DNA of 64,000 nt, taken from positions 1 to 64,000 of the forward strand of contig SFLD01000005.1 in NCBI GenBank assembly GCA_004553545.1, given 5' to 3'. The position numbers and the translations under genes were made by a program. Under the pieces are notes generated by a model, which searched no databases, was not told the origin of the DNA, and saw only the letters and a list, made by a program, of their open reading frames with translations. The number at the start of each line of letters is the position of its first letter. Position 1 is the first letter of the stretch. This stretch comes from Clostridiales bacterium. Lineage in GTDB: Bacteria; Bacillota; Clostridia; Oscillospirales; Oscillospiraceae. Positions 55,245 to 64,000 of this stretch are shown here, one piece after another.

Positions 55245-55273
55245 ATTGTACCCTGCCCGGAAGGAGAAAGCAA
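55245..55273 (-). promoter_or_regulatory. Promoter of the ECF sigma gene
   Basis: Minus-strand TTGCTT (55268-55273), 17 bp, TACAAT (55245-55250). It looks SigA-type rather than an ECF self-promoter. A GCCCCC/GGGGGC hairpin (about 55274-55297) abuts the -35 box. Confidence 0.72.
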
Positions 55274-55311
55274 GCCCCCTTCCCTGAGAAAGGGGGCCTG
55301 TTTCCGCGAAA

Positions 55312-55346
55312 AAGAAGGACGCTGAGGAGACCTCAGCGTCCTTCTT
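55312..55346 (-). terminator. Terminator of the S8 protease gene
   Basis: Perfect 16-bp stem AAGAAGGACGCTGAGG with loop AGA; the minus-strand tail is TTTTTC. Confidence 0.9.
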
Positions 55347-55392
55347 CTCAAATGGAGTTTTTACCGGAAACCTTCCGGCCTCAGGTGCCGTC

Positions 55393-58300
55393 TTACTGCG
55401 CGTAGCGCGTCAGAACAGCGGCAAACTGGGCGCGGGTGGCGCCGCCATTGGGGTCCAGGAGACCGCTGGTCGTGCCGTTGAGGATCCCCTCGGCCACCGC
55501 CCACTGCATGGCATCCAGCAGGTTGGCAGAGACCGCAGAGGCATCCGCGAAGGACCCCAGGTCCGCCTTGGCGCTGACATCCTTGCCGCAGAAGGCGGCA
55601 TAGCGATACAGGAAAGCGGCCATCTGCTGGCGGGTGATGGTGGCATCGGGCGCGAAGGTGCTCTCATCAAAGCCCTTGACGATCCCGTTCTCATAGCCCC
55701 AGATCACGGCATTCTCGCACCAGCTGCCGGCGGCCACATCCGCAAAGGGATTTGCGCCGCTGACGGCGGGAGAGCCTGCCAGGCGATAGAGGATGGAGAC
55801 CACCATGGCGCGGGTCGTGGTGGCGTTGGGAGCGAAGGTGCTGGCCGAGGTCCCGTTCATGAGACCGTTGGTCACCACATAGTCAAGATACTCATGGTAC
55901 CAGGCGTTCCGGTCCACATCCGTGAACTTGGCGATGGGGCAGGCCGCGCCGCCGTCGCACTTGCCATCCTCACCGGAGGGCTGAGAGGGCTCCACCGGGG
56001 TGACGGGAGTCGTTCCGGTCTTGCGGACGGTGAAGGTGACGGTGGTGGTCTGCTTCATGGCATCCGTCAGTTCCACCGTGATGACGTTCAGGCCGTCCAC
56101 CAGCTTCACGGTGTGCTGGAAGCTGACCGTGGCAGGCTCACCGTTGGGGCTGGTGAGGCTGTTGCACTCCATGAGAACGCTGTCACCGTTGATGGTCAGG
56201 TTCTTGCCCATGAAGTAGCTGGAGATGCTGCCGGAGATGTCAAAGGTGCTGCTGTCGGTGCGGATGTAGGCACCATCCTCGATGGCACTCTGGTCGAAGG
56301 TGATGGTGGTAGGCTCCGGCAGATACGCCAGCTGGTAGCCGTAGGACATGTTCCAGCCGCCGTCCTCGCAGGTGATGATGCTCATGACATTGATGCCGGG
56401 CAGCAGCTTGTAGTCAAAGCTGAAGGTCGTGCTCTCGCCCTCGTTGACCTTCTGGCCGTTGGCGTAGATGCGGGTAAAGCCCGGGTCAGCGGCCTCGCCC
56501 TCCACGTGGATGCAGCCGTTCTCATCCACATCGTCCGGGGTGAAGATGTAGGGATAATCCATGCTGTCCAGCGGAGAGAGGTACTTGAAGCCCATGTAGG
56601 TCATGATGCTGTCGGGATCATCCAGGATATTGTAGTCTTCCAGCCAGCCCAGCTCTTCCTCCAGCTTGGTATACTGGTCGTTGAACACGCGGACCAGGAA
56701 GCGGGTCTGGACGCCCAGCACATCCGTGATGGTGATGTAAGCCTCGTTCCAGCGGAGGTCTTCATACTGGCTCTGATCCTCCACCGGGTACTCAACAAAG
56801 TCAAAACCATCAATGTGGACCATCGGCAGGGAGAACTCAGCCTTTCCATCCACGAAGTCCTCAGCCGTCAGAGTCTGCGTCTGATAGTGAGCGCCAGGAA
56901 TGTGGTCGTAGAGCTCATAAGTCTCGGCCATGAGATCGGAATCCATGGGATAGGCCGGATCAAAATACGTGATGGTGACCGTTCCGATATCACCCTCAGC
57001 ATCGCAGATCAGGGGGACTTCCGTTGCATAGCGGGTCGAATAGCCGAACGTATTCTTCACATCGCCGAACACATCGTAGATCCAGCCGCTGGCGGGACGA
57101 TGGGTGGCCGGGCAGAGCGCGTCCATCTGATCGGGATAGCAGGTGGGATAGAAACGGGCGCTGATGTTGGAGCCGAAGGACATGTAGATGAGCTTGTACT
57201 CGTCTGCCAGGACATTGCCCTGGGCATCCTTGGCCACCACATGGTACGCATTCTGGCCTTCCTCAACGATGACCGTGGCATCAAAGCCGCCGCGCGCGGA
57301 CAGCGGGATCTCCTCCCCGTCCAGGCTGAGGCTGGTCACCGCGCTGTTGGCCACACCGCGGATCTCGTAGGTGAAGATGGTATCATCAAACGCGTGGGGA
57401 TCATCCTCCAGCAGCCAGCCGATGTCGCTGCGGTCATAGAGGGTATAGCTCTCGTACCAGGAGTCCTCCGCATTGGTGACGGTGGAGTACGTAAGGATCG
57501 CGTTCTCATCCACGTTGGTGTAATAGTAATCAAGGGCACCGTTGCCGGCATAGTCCACAACGTAAACGCCGAACTCGTTGACTGCCGTCTCATCCAGCTC
57601 CTCGCAGGGGACCTCGGCGGTATAGACGCCGGTCTCCTCTTCGTAGGCGCAGTCGTCCAGCAGGACCTTATTCTCCTCGCCGTTGACGTAGACCAGGATC
57701 GCGTCATAGACCGCCACGTTGTCAGAGGCGGTGAAGGACACGGCGATCCCGTCCTCCGTCCGTTCCACAGTCTCCACATGGACGCTGGGAGCGGTGAGGT
57801 CGATCTTCACCGGCATGGTAACGGTCTGCTCCCCGTCAAAGCCAGGCAGAGTTGCCGTCACGCTGAGATAGTACTGGCCCTCGTCGCAGGCGACATACTT
57901 GCCGCTTCTCTGGTCATAGACCGTGCCGTCCCACTCAATATAATTCTGCATGGAATCCGTCAGGATGGTATAGATGCCATTCTGGTCGGCATAGTCCACT
58001 GCCAGCAGCTTGGGGATCTGCGTGGTGCTCATCAGTGTGCGGATGGGGACCATATTCCCGTTCAGGACCTCGACGGTCATGGTCTCCGCAGAACGCAGCA
58101 GGCCAAGGATCGGGAAGGCGGTGTCCATTTCAAGATCGCCGTTGGGAGAGAAGGAGATGTACTCCGGGATGGTCTCCCCCGCCTCGTTCATACCGGCAAA
58201 GATATCACCGGCCGCGACAGAGGTAGAGAGCATGCCCTGGGTCATGTAGACGCTCTCGCCGGTATACATGGGGGCATCGATGATGTTCTCCGCGGCGAAC

Positions 58301-58610
58301 CAGTCGCCGTAGAAGCCCAGGACGGGCAGGCTCAGGGTCTCGCAGTCATCCCCGGTCAGCGTCGCAAAGCCCTCCACAAAGTGGCCGTACTCGGCGCCGT
58401 CACTGCTGACAGTGGCCTCCACCGTGGCAGTGCCGCCGGCGGGAACGGCAACGCTTGCCGCGCTGTAGGTGATGGTCCCGGCGATGGGAGCCACGGTCCA
58501 GAGGTTATCCTCCCCCTCGATGGCGTCCGTATAAAGGGCGTCCGTGCCAAGGGTGTAGGAGGCATCCTCCGTGCCGTAGTTGGTCAGGGTGATGGTGAAG
58601 GTGCCGTGGC
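55393..58610 (-). pseudogene. S8 protease, C-terminal half with SLH domains (frameshifted from catalytic half)
   Basis: The frame entered near 58605 (GTFTITLTNYGTEDA) continues about 1,070 codons to 55393. It holds Fn3-like and beta-sandwich repeats typical of C5a-peptidase/lactocepin proteins, then three SLH domains (about the last 175 residues, from FTDVDRNAWYHEY) that bind the cell wall. An internal methionine at 58494 would allow only a fragment without signal peptide, so this half is unlikely to be exported alone. A single-base deletion near 58605-58612 separates it from the catalytic half. Confidence 0.82.
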
Positions 58611-60667
58611 GCTGATCTCCTTCAGCGCGGCGCTGGCAAGACCGTCCACGGTGGCCAGGACGCGGTTATTGGCAGCACCCAGGGGGTCCACCATGCCGGC
58701 GCCCTGCTGACGCACGGAGTAAGGGGTCCCATCCTCCTCACAGACGGGATCAGCCGTGTTCATCAGGGCCAGCTTCACATACTGGGCCATGTTGAGGTCG
58801 TTCAGATCCAGCTCGCCGTTGGCGATGGCTTCCTTCAGGGCCTGGATCACCAGGGCGGAAGCGCCGGAGACATAGGGCGTCGCCATGCTGGTGCCGCTCA
58901 TGACCTCATAGCCGCTGCCGGAGGAAACGGAATAGATGTTGCCGCCGGGCGCGGAGATCTCGGGCTTGATGTCGAGAGAGGCGGTCGTGCCCCAGCTGGA
59001 GAAGGTGCTCATCTCGCCGGCGTCGGAGGCCGCCACGAACTTGGTCACAAGGTCGCCGAAGCTCACCTGGGTCCCGGCCAGTTCCAGCAGCTTCAGGCCG
59101 AAGTTATTGCTGACCATGAGCTGATAGAGCTTCCAGCTGGAAGTACCGGCGTCCTCCGAACTGACATTGAAGGGAACTGCATCGCCGGGAACGTTGTTAT
59201 AGACGATCACGCCGCTGGCGCCCATGTTGTAGCAGTTCTCGATCTTCTCCTGGAAGGAGATGTCGCCGCGCTGTACCAGAGCGACCCAGCTGCCTTCCAG
59301 TTCCATGAAGAGGTAATCGAACATCTCGGAGAGCTCATCCATGGTGCCGAGACCACAGTCCACCAGCATCACGTCATCCAGGGTATCCCAGCCGTACTCC
59401 TCGGGATCCTCCGCATGACGGTCATCATAGTAGCTGGAGAAGTTGAAAGCGGTGGTCTCGTACTCGTTGCCCTCGGCATCGGTCACGGAAATGGTGGCGC
59501 CCTTCACATAGGTGTTGTTGACGGAAGCCACGGAGAGCGCGCCGGGCGCGGTGCTGGGCGCAGAGACCGCACCGGCGTCCACCACGCCGAAATCGTTGGT
59601 GTTGATGCCCAGCAGGGATGCGCTGGTGCCGTCGTTGCCGGCGGCCACGCAGCAGAGGATGCCCTCCTCCGTGGCCTGATCCAGTGCGCTCTGCAGATAG
59701 GCAACATCGTCATAGAAGCCGGCGGTGCTGCCCAGGGACAGGTTCATGATGTCCGCCCCCAGCTTGACGCCGTCCTCCACTGCCCGGAGGATATCATCGG
59801 TAAATGCGCTGCCGGACATGCCGAAGACCTGCAGGCCCAGGACCTGTGCGTCCGGAGCAACACCGGTGATGCCATCCTCGCCGCCGTTGCCGGCCGCGAT
59901 GCCCGCCACATGCAGGCCATGGGTGGTGGAGCTGTTGTCCATCTCATAGTAGCCGCAGTAGCTGTAGCCGAAGGGGACCTTCTCGCTGTAGTACTGGCCA
60001 TAGCCCAGGGTGTCGATGATCTCCTGGGCGTCCGCCTCGGTGATCTTGGGCTCCACCCCGTCACTGAGAACCATATCCGGGTGCTGATAGTTGACACCGG
60101 AGTCGATGACCGCGATCACGGTGCCCTCACCGGTGTAGCCCAGCTCTTCCCACATCTTTGTGACGGTGGTCATGCTGGTGGCATAGTTCATCTTCATCTC
60201 GAAGGTGGTGACCGGGGTGACGGAAACGACGCCGGGCAAAGCGGCGACCTCCTCCATCTCGGCCACAGTCATCTCCGTGGTGAAGGTGCTGACCAGGAAC
60301 GCGGACTGGTTGAGGATCCCGTTGCCGGTGATCTTTTCCACCTGAGCCGCAACAGACTCCTGCTTACGCAGAGCCTGCATTTCTGCCTGCTGCGTGCGTG
60401 CGTTCCACTCCATCGTACCGGCAGCCTGCACGGCCGGAGTCGCCTTGGTCTCCACCATCACGCGGATGGTGGCATCCGGGTCCAGATCATCCAGATCGGC
60501 CTTGACCAGGCCGGCGGCTTTCCGCTGCTCCATCAGGGCAGCGGCGGCCGCTTTCATGTCAGCGGAGACGGTTTCCTCTTCCGCTGTCCCGGCATCTGCC
60601 GGCAAGGACGCTGCGAACGCCTGAACACTCAGGCTGCACATCAGCGCCAACGTCTTTTTGTTGCCAT
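58584..60667 (-). pseudogene. S8 (subtilisin/lactocepin-like) protease, catalytic half
   Basis: Secreted serine protease. Counting from an internal ATG at 60650, the triad is D183 (VIDSG), H244 (HGLHVAG) and S588 (GTSMATP), with an inhibitor-like pro-domain before and a PA domain between H and S. The proper start is ATG at 60665-60667, 8 nt after AAAGGAAG. From there the frame stops after eight codons; with one more A in the run of five A's it would read MATKKTLALMCSLSVQAFAA, a signal peptide. A second frameshift near 58605 ends the frame at 58584. The gene therefore carries two one-base defects. Confidence 0.85.
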
Positions 60668-61071
60668 TTTTCCTGCTTCCTTTCTTGTGTGGATTTCTAC
60701 CCGCCCTTACATAACGGATAAATATACATTAAAGGATACTTCCGCAAGGGGAAGCTTTCAAGAAATCGTTTGTTGGATTCATTGTATTCCTGCTTTGGGA
60801 ATCAAGGAAAGCTGTTGTAAATCAAAATTTTCTCAACAGATGGTTGGCACTATGAGCGTATCATTTTGGCCCCTCTATGCTCCTTGCTTTCAACAATCCC
60901 ATTCACTTTCCTGATCAGTTCTTGATGATTGCACTTGTTTTACGATCTTTTTCCCATCTTTCTCCTCCTGTCCAAAGGAGCTTTTCCTGCCCCGCTCCCC
61001 AGAATTTCTTGCCTTTTCCTTTCAAAACAAGAAAAATCTCCAGAAAATTATCGCATTTGTTGTTTTTCCTC
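60668..61071. other. AT-rich intergenic region between S8 protease and XRE regulator
   Basis: About 400 bp clearly more AT-rich than the rest of the window, separating two divergent genes. On the minus strand, weak promoter-like boxes (TTGCGG and TATATT/TATTTA, about 60717-60752) could serve the protease. I see no coding frame or convincing RNA structure. Confidence 0.55.
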
Positions 61072-61100
61072 TTGCGTGAAGGGGAAAAGCCCGGTATGAT
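61072..61100 (+). promoter_or_regulatory. SigA-type promoter of the XRE regulator
   Basis: TTGCGT (61072-61077), 17 bp, TATGAT (61095-61100), about 33 bp before the start codon. Confidence 0.75.
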
Positions 61101-61132
61101 AGGGGTAAGAATCCAACAAGGAGGAGATGCAG

Positions 61133-62101
61133 ATGGCAGAGCATTTGCTGGGCGCCAGTATCGCGGCCTACCGGAAGAAGGCCGGAATGACCCAGGAGGA
61201 CCTGGGCCGGGCCCTCTTCGTGTCCGGACAGGCCGTTTCCCGCTGGGAACGGGGCGGAACGCCGGACTCCGACATGCTGCCAAAGATCGCAGATGTGCTT
61301 GGGATCTCCCTGGACACGCTCTTTGGCCGCAGCCAGACCCCGCAGACCCAGCTGGAGACACTTCTGACGCAGGAGCTGAAGCTCACGCCCGACGGCAGGC
61401 GGATCCAGCGGGCCACGCAATTGGCCTGGCACATGATGAAGGTCATTGCCGCCTCCAGCGGGGAACCCGGCAACTCCTTCTTCCGGGCCATGACCGCCAA
61501 CGAGGACCTGGACCGCCGGGGAGCCGAGAATCCGGACATGGTACCCGTGAACAATTACTTCTCCTTCAACGACGGGCTGCTGCAGTCCTGCGTCGCCAAG
61601 GATTTTCAGTATGTTCTGCTGATGCGGGAGCCGGAGTTCGGCTACGCCTCTATTATGAAAAATAATACATCCTATCAGAGATTCTTTTCATTCCTGGCCA
61701 AGGACCACCGTCTGGATGCCCTGGTTCTGGCCAACAGTCTGCCGGTAGACCGGAATTTCACAGAAGATTTCGTGGCTTCCAGACTGTCGCTGCCGCCGGA
61801 GGAGGTCCGGGAGATCCTCACGGAGCTCTATGAGCTCCACTTCCTGCGCCGGGGCGAGATCCAGGGCTCGGACGGCATCCAGTATGTCTACTCCTGCCAT
61901 GATGAGACGCTGTTCGTCCCCTTCCTGTACTTTGCCGGAGAGCTGATGAAGAACGGTCCCGAGGTCTACTACAGCGTCCCCATGCGGGAGGGTGCTCTCT
62001 TCCATGACCCCCTGGGCGAAAACGCCCTCTCCCCCGACTGGTCCCCCTCCCAGAAGCGCTCCGTCAGCGACATCGGAGCCGGATTCTCCTCCGTCAAGTA
62101 A
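61133..62101 (+). CDS. XRE-family helix-turn-helix regulator with C-terminal domain
   Basis: Residues about 5-65 are a Cro/CI-type HTH (AAYRKKAGMTQEDLGRALFVSGQAVSRWERGG). The following 255 residues form a long C-terminal region, containing a probable winged helix around 205-245 (LSLPPEEVREILTELYELHFL), that I cannot assign. The second ATG (61133) is used because AAGGAGGAG is then well spaced. It diverges from the S8 protease gene across an AT-rich gap, so the protease could be its target. Confidence 0.87.
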   Translation: MAEHLLGASIAAYRKKAGMTQEDLGRALFVSGQAVSRWERGGTPDSDMLPKIADVLGISLDTLFGRSQTPQTQLETLLTQELKLTPDGRRIQRATQLAWHMMKVIAASSGEPGNSFFRAMTANEDLDRRGAENPDMVPVNNYFSFNDGLLQSCVAKDFQYVLLMREPEFGYASIMKNNTSYQRFFSFLAKDHRLDALVLANSLPVDRNFTEDFVASRLSLPPEEVREILTELYELHFLRRGEIQGSDGIQYVYSCHDETLFVPFLYFAGELMKNGPEVYYSVPMREGALFHDPLGENALSPDWSPSQKRSVSDIGAGFSSVK

Positions 62102-62127
62102 CGCCATCCGGTCCCGGAGCAAAAAAG

Positions 62128-62162
62128 AAAGACGCGTCCGCTTCCCCGGCGGACGCGTCTTT
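62128..62162. terminator. Bidirectional terminator between XRE regulator and EamA genes
   Basis: Perfect 14-bp stem AAAGACGCGTCCGC with a 7-nt loop; T-rich on both strands. Confidence 0.88.
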
Positions 62163-62195
62163 CTCAAATTGGGAGAGGGAGGAAAAATGTCTTTA

Positions 62196-63137
62196 TCAGG
62201 CAGCCTTCCGGGCGGGAGCCCGGTAGGAGCGGTTCCAATGGAGGCGGAACTGAGGCACATGGTGGAGCTTTGCCTGAACGGCAGGCATCGTGAGGACACG
62301 GGGCAGCAGGATGCTGCAGAGCACCAGGCCTGCACCCAGCATCCCAACGGGACCCAGGTCCTCCCGCAGGAAGATCCAGCCCAGGACCGCCGCACTGACA
62401 GGGCTCAGGGCGCAGAAGAGGCCGGCCTTCTCGGCGCTGATGTGGCCCTGGGCCATGGGCTGCAGGGTCAGGCCGAAGCCGGTGCAGACCAGCGCCAGCA
62501 TCACGATGCCGCCCCAGCCACCCAGCGTCGTGGGCAGATGCGGGGTCTCCGTCAGGAGGGACATGGTCAGAGCCAGAACGCCCACGGTGCCCACCTGGAC
62601 AAAGCCCAGGGCCAGGGTGTCATCCTCCCGGGCAAAGCGGGAGGTCAGAAGGATCGTGCTGGCGTAGAAGAAGGCGGCAAGCAGTGCCGTGCCTTCCCCG
62701 GCGGAGAGGCTCATGCCGCCGCTGCGGCCCAGGGTCAGCAGCGCCACGCCGAAGATGGCGAGGGCCGCGCTGCCAATGGTGCTCTTCCCCGGGAAGCGGC
62801 GGCGCAGGGCGGCCGCCATCAGGGGCACCAGGACGATGGAGCAGTTTTCCAGGAAAGAGACCGTGGTGGAGGGGGCGCTGTGCAGCGCCGTCAGCTCCGC
62901 CGCCAGGGTCAGGAAGAAGGTGGTGCCGATCACGGCGCCATGGAAAAGGACCTTGCCCTTCACCTGGCGGCAATGCTTGTGCAGCACCACCAGCAGCACG
63001 GCGAAGGCGATGAGGAAGCGCAGGGCCAGAAGATTGAAGGTATCCAACTCACCCAGCACGAACTTGCTCATAAGGTACGAGGAGCTGCGGGCCAGCACCA
63101 GGACTGCCAGCAGCTTTTCTGCTTGTTGTTCGCTCAT
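62196..63137 (-). CDS. EamA/DMT-family transporter
   Basis: Drug/metabolite superfamily exporter with ten membrane helices in two EamA repeats (about 8-135 and 148-285). The substrate cannot be predicted. ATG at 63135-63137 is used; a GTG one codon upstream is equally possible with the AAAGGAG site. It diverges from a LysR regulator, which probably controls it. The tail after the last helix is basic (about 300-313). Confidence 0.88.
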   Translation of the reverse strand: MSEQQAEKLLAVLVLARSSSYLMSKFVLGELDTFNLLALRFLIAFAVLLVVLHKHCRQVKGKVLFHGAVIGTTFFLTLAAELTALHSAPSTTVSFLENCSIVLVPLMAAALRRRFPGKSTIGSAALAIFGVALLTLGRSGGMSLSAGEGTALLAAFFYASTILLTSRFAREDDTLALGFVQVGTVGVLALTMSLLTETPHLPTTLGGWGGIVMLALVCTGFGLTLQPMAQGHISAEKAGLFCALSPVSAAVLGWIFLREDLGPVGMLGAGLVLCSILLPRVLTMPAVQAKLHHVPQFRLHWNRSYRAPARKAA

Positions 63138-63155
63138 CACGCACCACTCCTTTTC

Positions 63156-63184
63156 TTGACAATAGTCTTAACACAGTTTATACT
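63156..63184 (+). promoter_or_regulatory. SigA promoter of the LysR gene, in divergent regulatory gap
   Basis: TTGACA (63156-63161), 17 bp, TATACT (63179-63184). An imperfect dyad CTTTGCGTAAAG (63183-63194) follows directly and may be part of the LysR binding site that controls both genes. Confidence 0.8.
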
Positions 63185-63244
63185 TTGCGTAAAGCGACAG
63201 TTTAGCACGATGTCTTTGAGTTTTTCGCAAAGGAGAAAATGCGC

Positions 63245-64000
63245 ATGGATCTGGAGAAATGGACGGTCCTTCTGCGGGCCCTGGACCGCGGCAGTCTCTC
63301 CGCCGCGGCGGAGGAACTGGGCTACACTCCCTCCGGCGTCAGCCGGGCGGTGGCGTCGCTGGAGGAGGAGCTGGGCGTCCCTCTTCTGGCCCGGCTGCAC
63401 CGGGGCGTGGCCCCCACCCGGGAGTGCCAGGCTCTGCTGCCCATGGCCCGGGAGATGGTGCACCTCTCCTCCCTGCTGGCCCAGCGCTCCGACGAGCTCC
63501 GGGGCCTGGTCAGCGGCTCCCTCTCCGTGGGCACGGCCTACCACCACTACTACCCCTGGCTCAGCCGGATGATCGCGGGCTTCACCCACCGCTACCCCGG
63601 CGTCACCATCAACCTGCTGGAGGGCACCAGTAGTGAGCTCTGCCAGGCGGTCCGGGAGCGACGGGCGGACCTCTGCATCGCCTCCCGCCGGGAGGGGCCC
63701 TTCCGCTGGACCCCCATCCACGAGGGACCGCTCGTGGTGCTGGTACCGGAACGCCATCCCCTGGCGGAGGGAGACCGGGTCCCCATCGACGCCCTGCGGA
63801 CAGAGCCCTTCATCGAACTGAACCCGGGCCTGGAGACCGACAACTCCCGCTTCTTCGCCAAGTACGATCTCCACCCCAATACCCGCTTCACCACCTCCGA
63901 CCCCACGGCGGTGCGGTCCATCGTGTCGGCGGGTCTTGGCATCTCCCTCATCAACGACCTGCAGGCGGGCACGGAGAAAAACGGCATCCGCATCCTGCCC
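63245..64000 (+). CDS. LysR-family transcriptional regulator (cut by window end)
   Basis: 252 codons are visible, to the window edge. An N-terminal winged HTH (LDRGSLSAAAEELGYTPSGVSRAVASLEEELGVPLLAR) is followed by most of the substrate-binding domain (about 90-252). ATG at 63245 is chosen since AAAGGAG then lies 9 nt upstream; an ATG two codons earlier is too close. It diverges from the EamA transporter, the usual regulator-exporter arrangement. Confidence 0.93.
   Translation, partial: MDLEKWTVLLRALDRGSLSAAAEELGYTPSGVSRAVASLEEELGVPLLARLHRGVAPTRECQALLPMAREMVHLSSLLAQRSDELRGLVSGSLSVGTAYHHYYPWLSRMIAGFTHRYPGVTINLLEGTSSELCQAVRERRADLCIASRREGPFRWTPIHEGPLVVLVPERHPLAEGDRVPIDALRTEPFIELNPGLETDNSRFFAKYDLHPNTRFTTSDPTAVRSIVSAGLGISLINDLQAGTEKNGIRILP

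Noticed and set aside
55894..58710. Open frame of 938 codons on the plus strand
   Set aside because: It mirrors the S8 protease C-terminal half codon for codon on the opposite strand and has no recognisable protein features.

Overview
The window is GC-rich chromosomal DNA from a spore-forming Clostridia member, most likely an Oscillospiraceae-type gut butyrate producer. This is inferred from gene content only: sigG, gerW, yunB and ylmC (sporulation); a fused ispH-ribosomal protein S1 gene, known from Clostridia; a butyryl-CoA:acetate CoA-transferase-like gene; the Firmicutes order yloC-remA-gmk-rpoZ-priA-def-fmt-yugP-rsmB-rlmN-prpC-prkC-rsgA; and promoters that repeatedly show a TTGnnn/TATAAT pair with exactly 17 bp between.

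Layout. 1-946: end of an IS21-family element with a partial istA and three 24-bp end repeats. 1.0-9.1 kb (minus): yebC, trmK-nif3, DUF1858, a membrane-anchored unknown, a Nudix hydrolase, ligA, yunB, murD. 9.2-10.6 kb (plus): degV gene and RNase P RNA, followed by a perfect 36-bp palindrome. 10.8-23.5 kb (minus): the long housekeeping operon yicC to rsgA, mostly with 4-bp stop/start overlaps, linking transcription, replication restart, fMet handling, rRNA modification and the PrkC/PrpC signalling pair. 23.6-25.5 kb: a cysteine-rich trio (J-domain protein, DUF5685, RseC-like). 25.6-27.8 kb: cdaA-cdaR (c-di-AMP synthesis). 27.9-30.5 kb: cysteine desulfurase with a decayed DUF3343 gene, then vanZ-like and methyltransferase genes behind a palindromic operator. 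30.5-32.7 kb: ispD-ispF-lipoprotein. 33.1-34.5 kb: CoA-transferase. 34.6-40.1 kb: rpiR-yhiN-cmk-plsC-ispH/S1. 40.2-45.4 kb: M50 protease-scpA-scpB-DUF2953-gerW-dacF-rluB. 45.5-47.4 kb: rpsB-tsf. From 47.4 kb the window becomes more accessory: winged-helix gene, marR plus membrane protein, ylmC/sigG, an ECF sigma/DUF4367 pair, two FtsX-like permeases, a frameshifted S8 cell-wall protease with SLH domains, an XRE regulator, an EamA transporter and a LysR regulator cut by the window end.

A recurring feature is broken or abnormal gene ends: sigG has no in-frame stop before its terminator, the first permease runs out of frame into the second, the S8 protease has two frameshifts, and the DUF3343 gene has lost its middle. 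These may be real decay or switching, or small assembly indels; raw reads would decide. I found no CRISPR array, tRNA or rRNA gene. No clearly new multi-gene system is proven. The best candidates for follow-up are the RseC/DUF5685/J-domain trio, the ECF sigma/DUF4367/permease block, and the anomalous sigG end.
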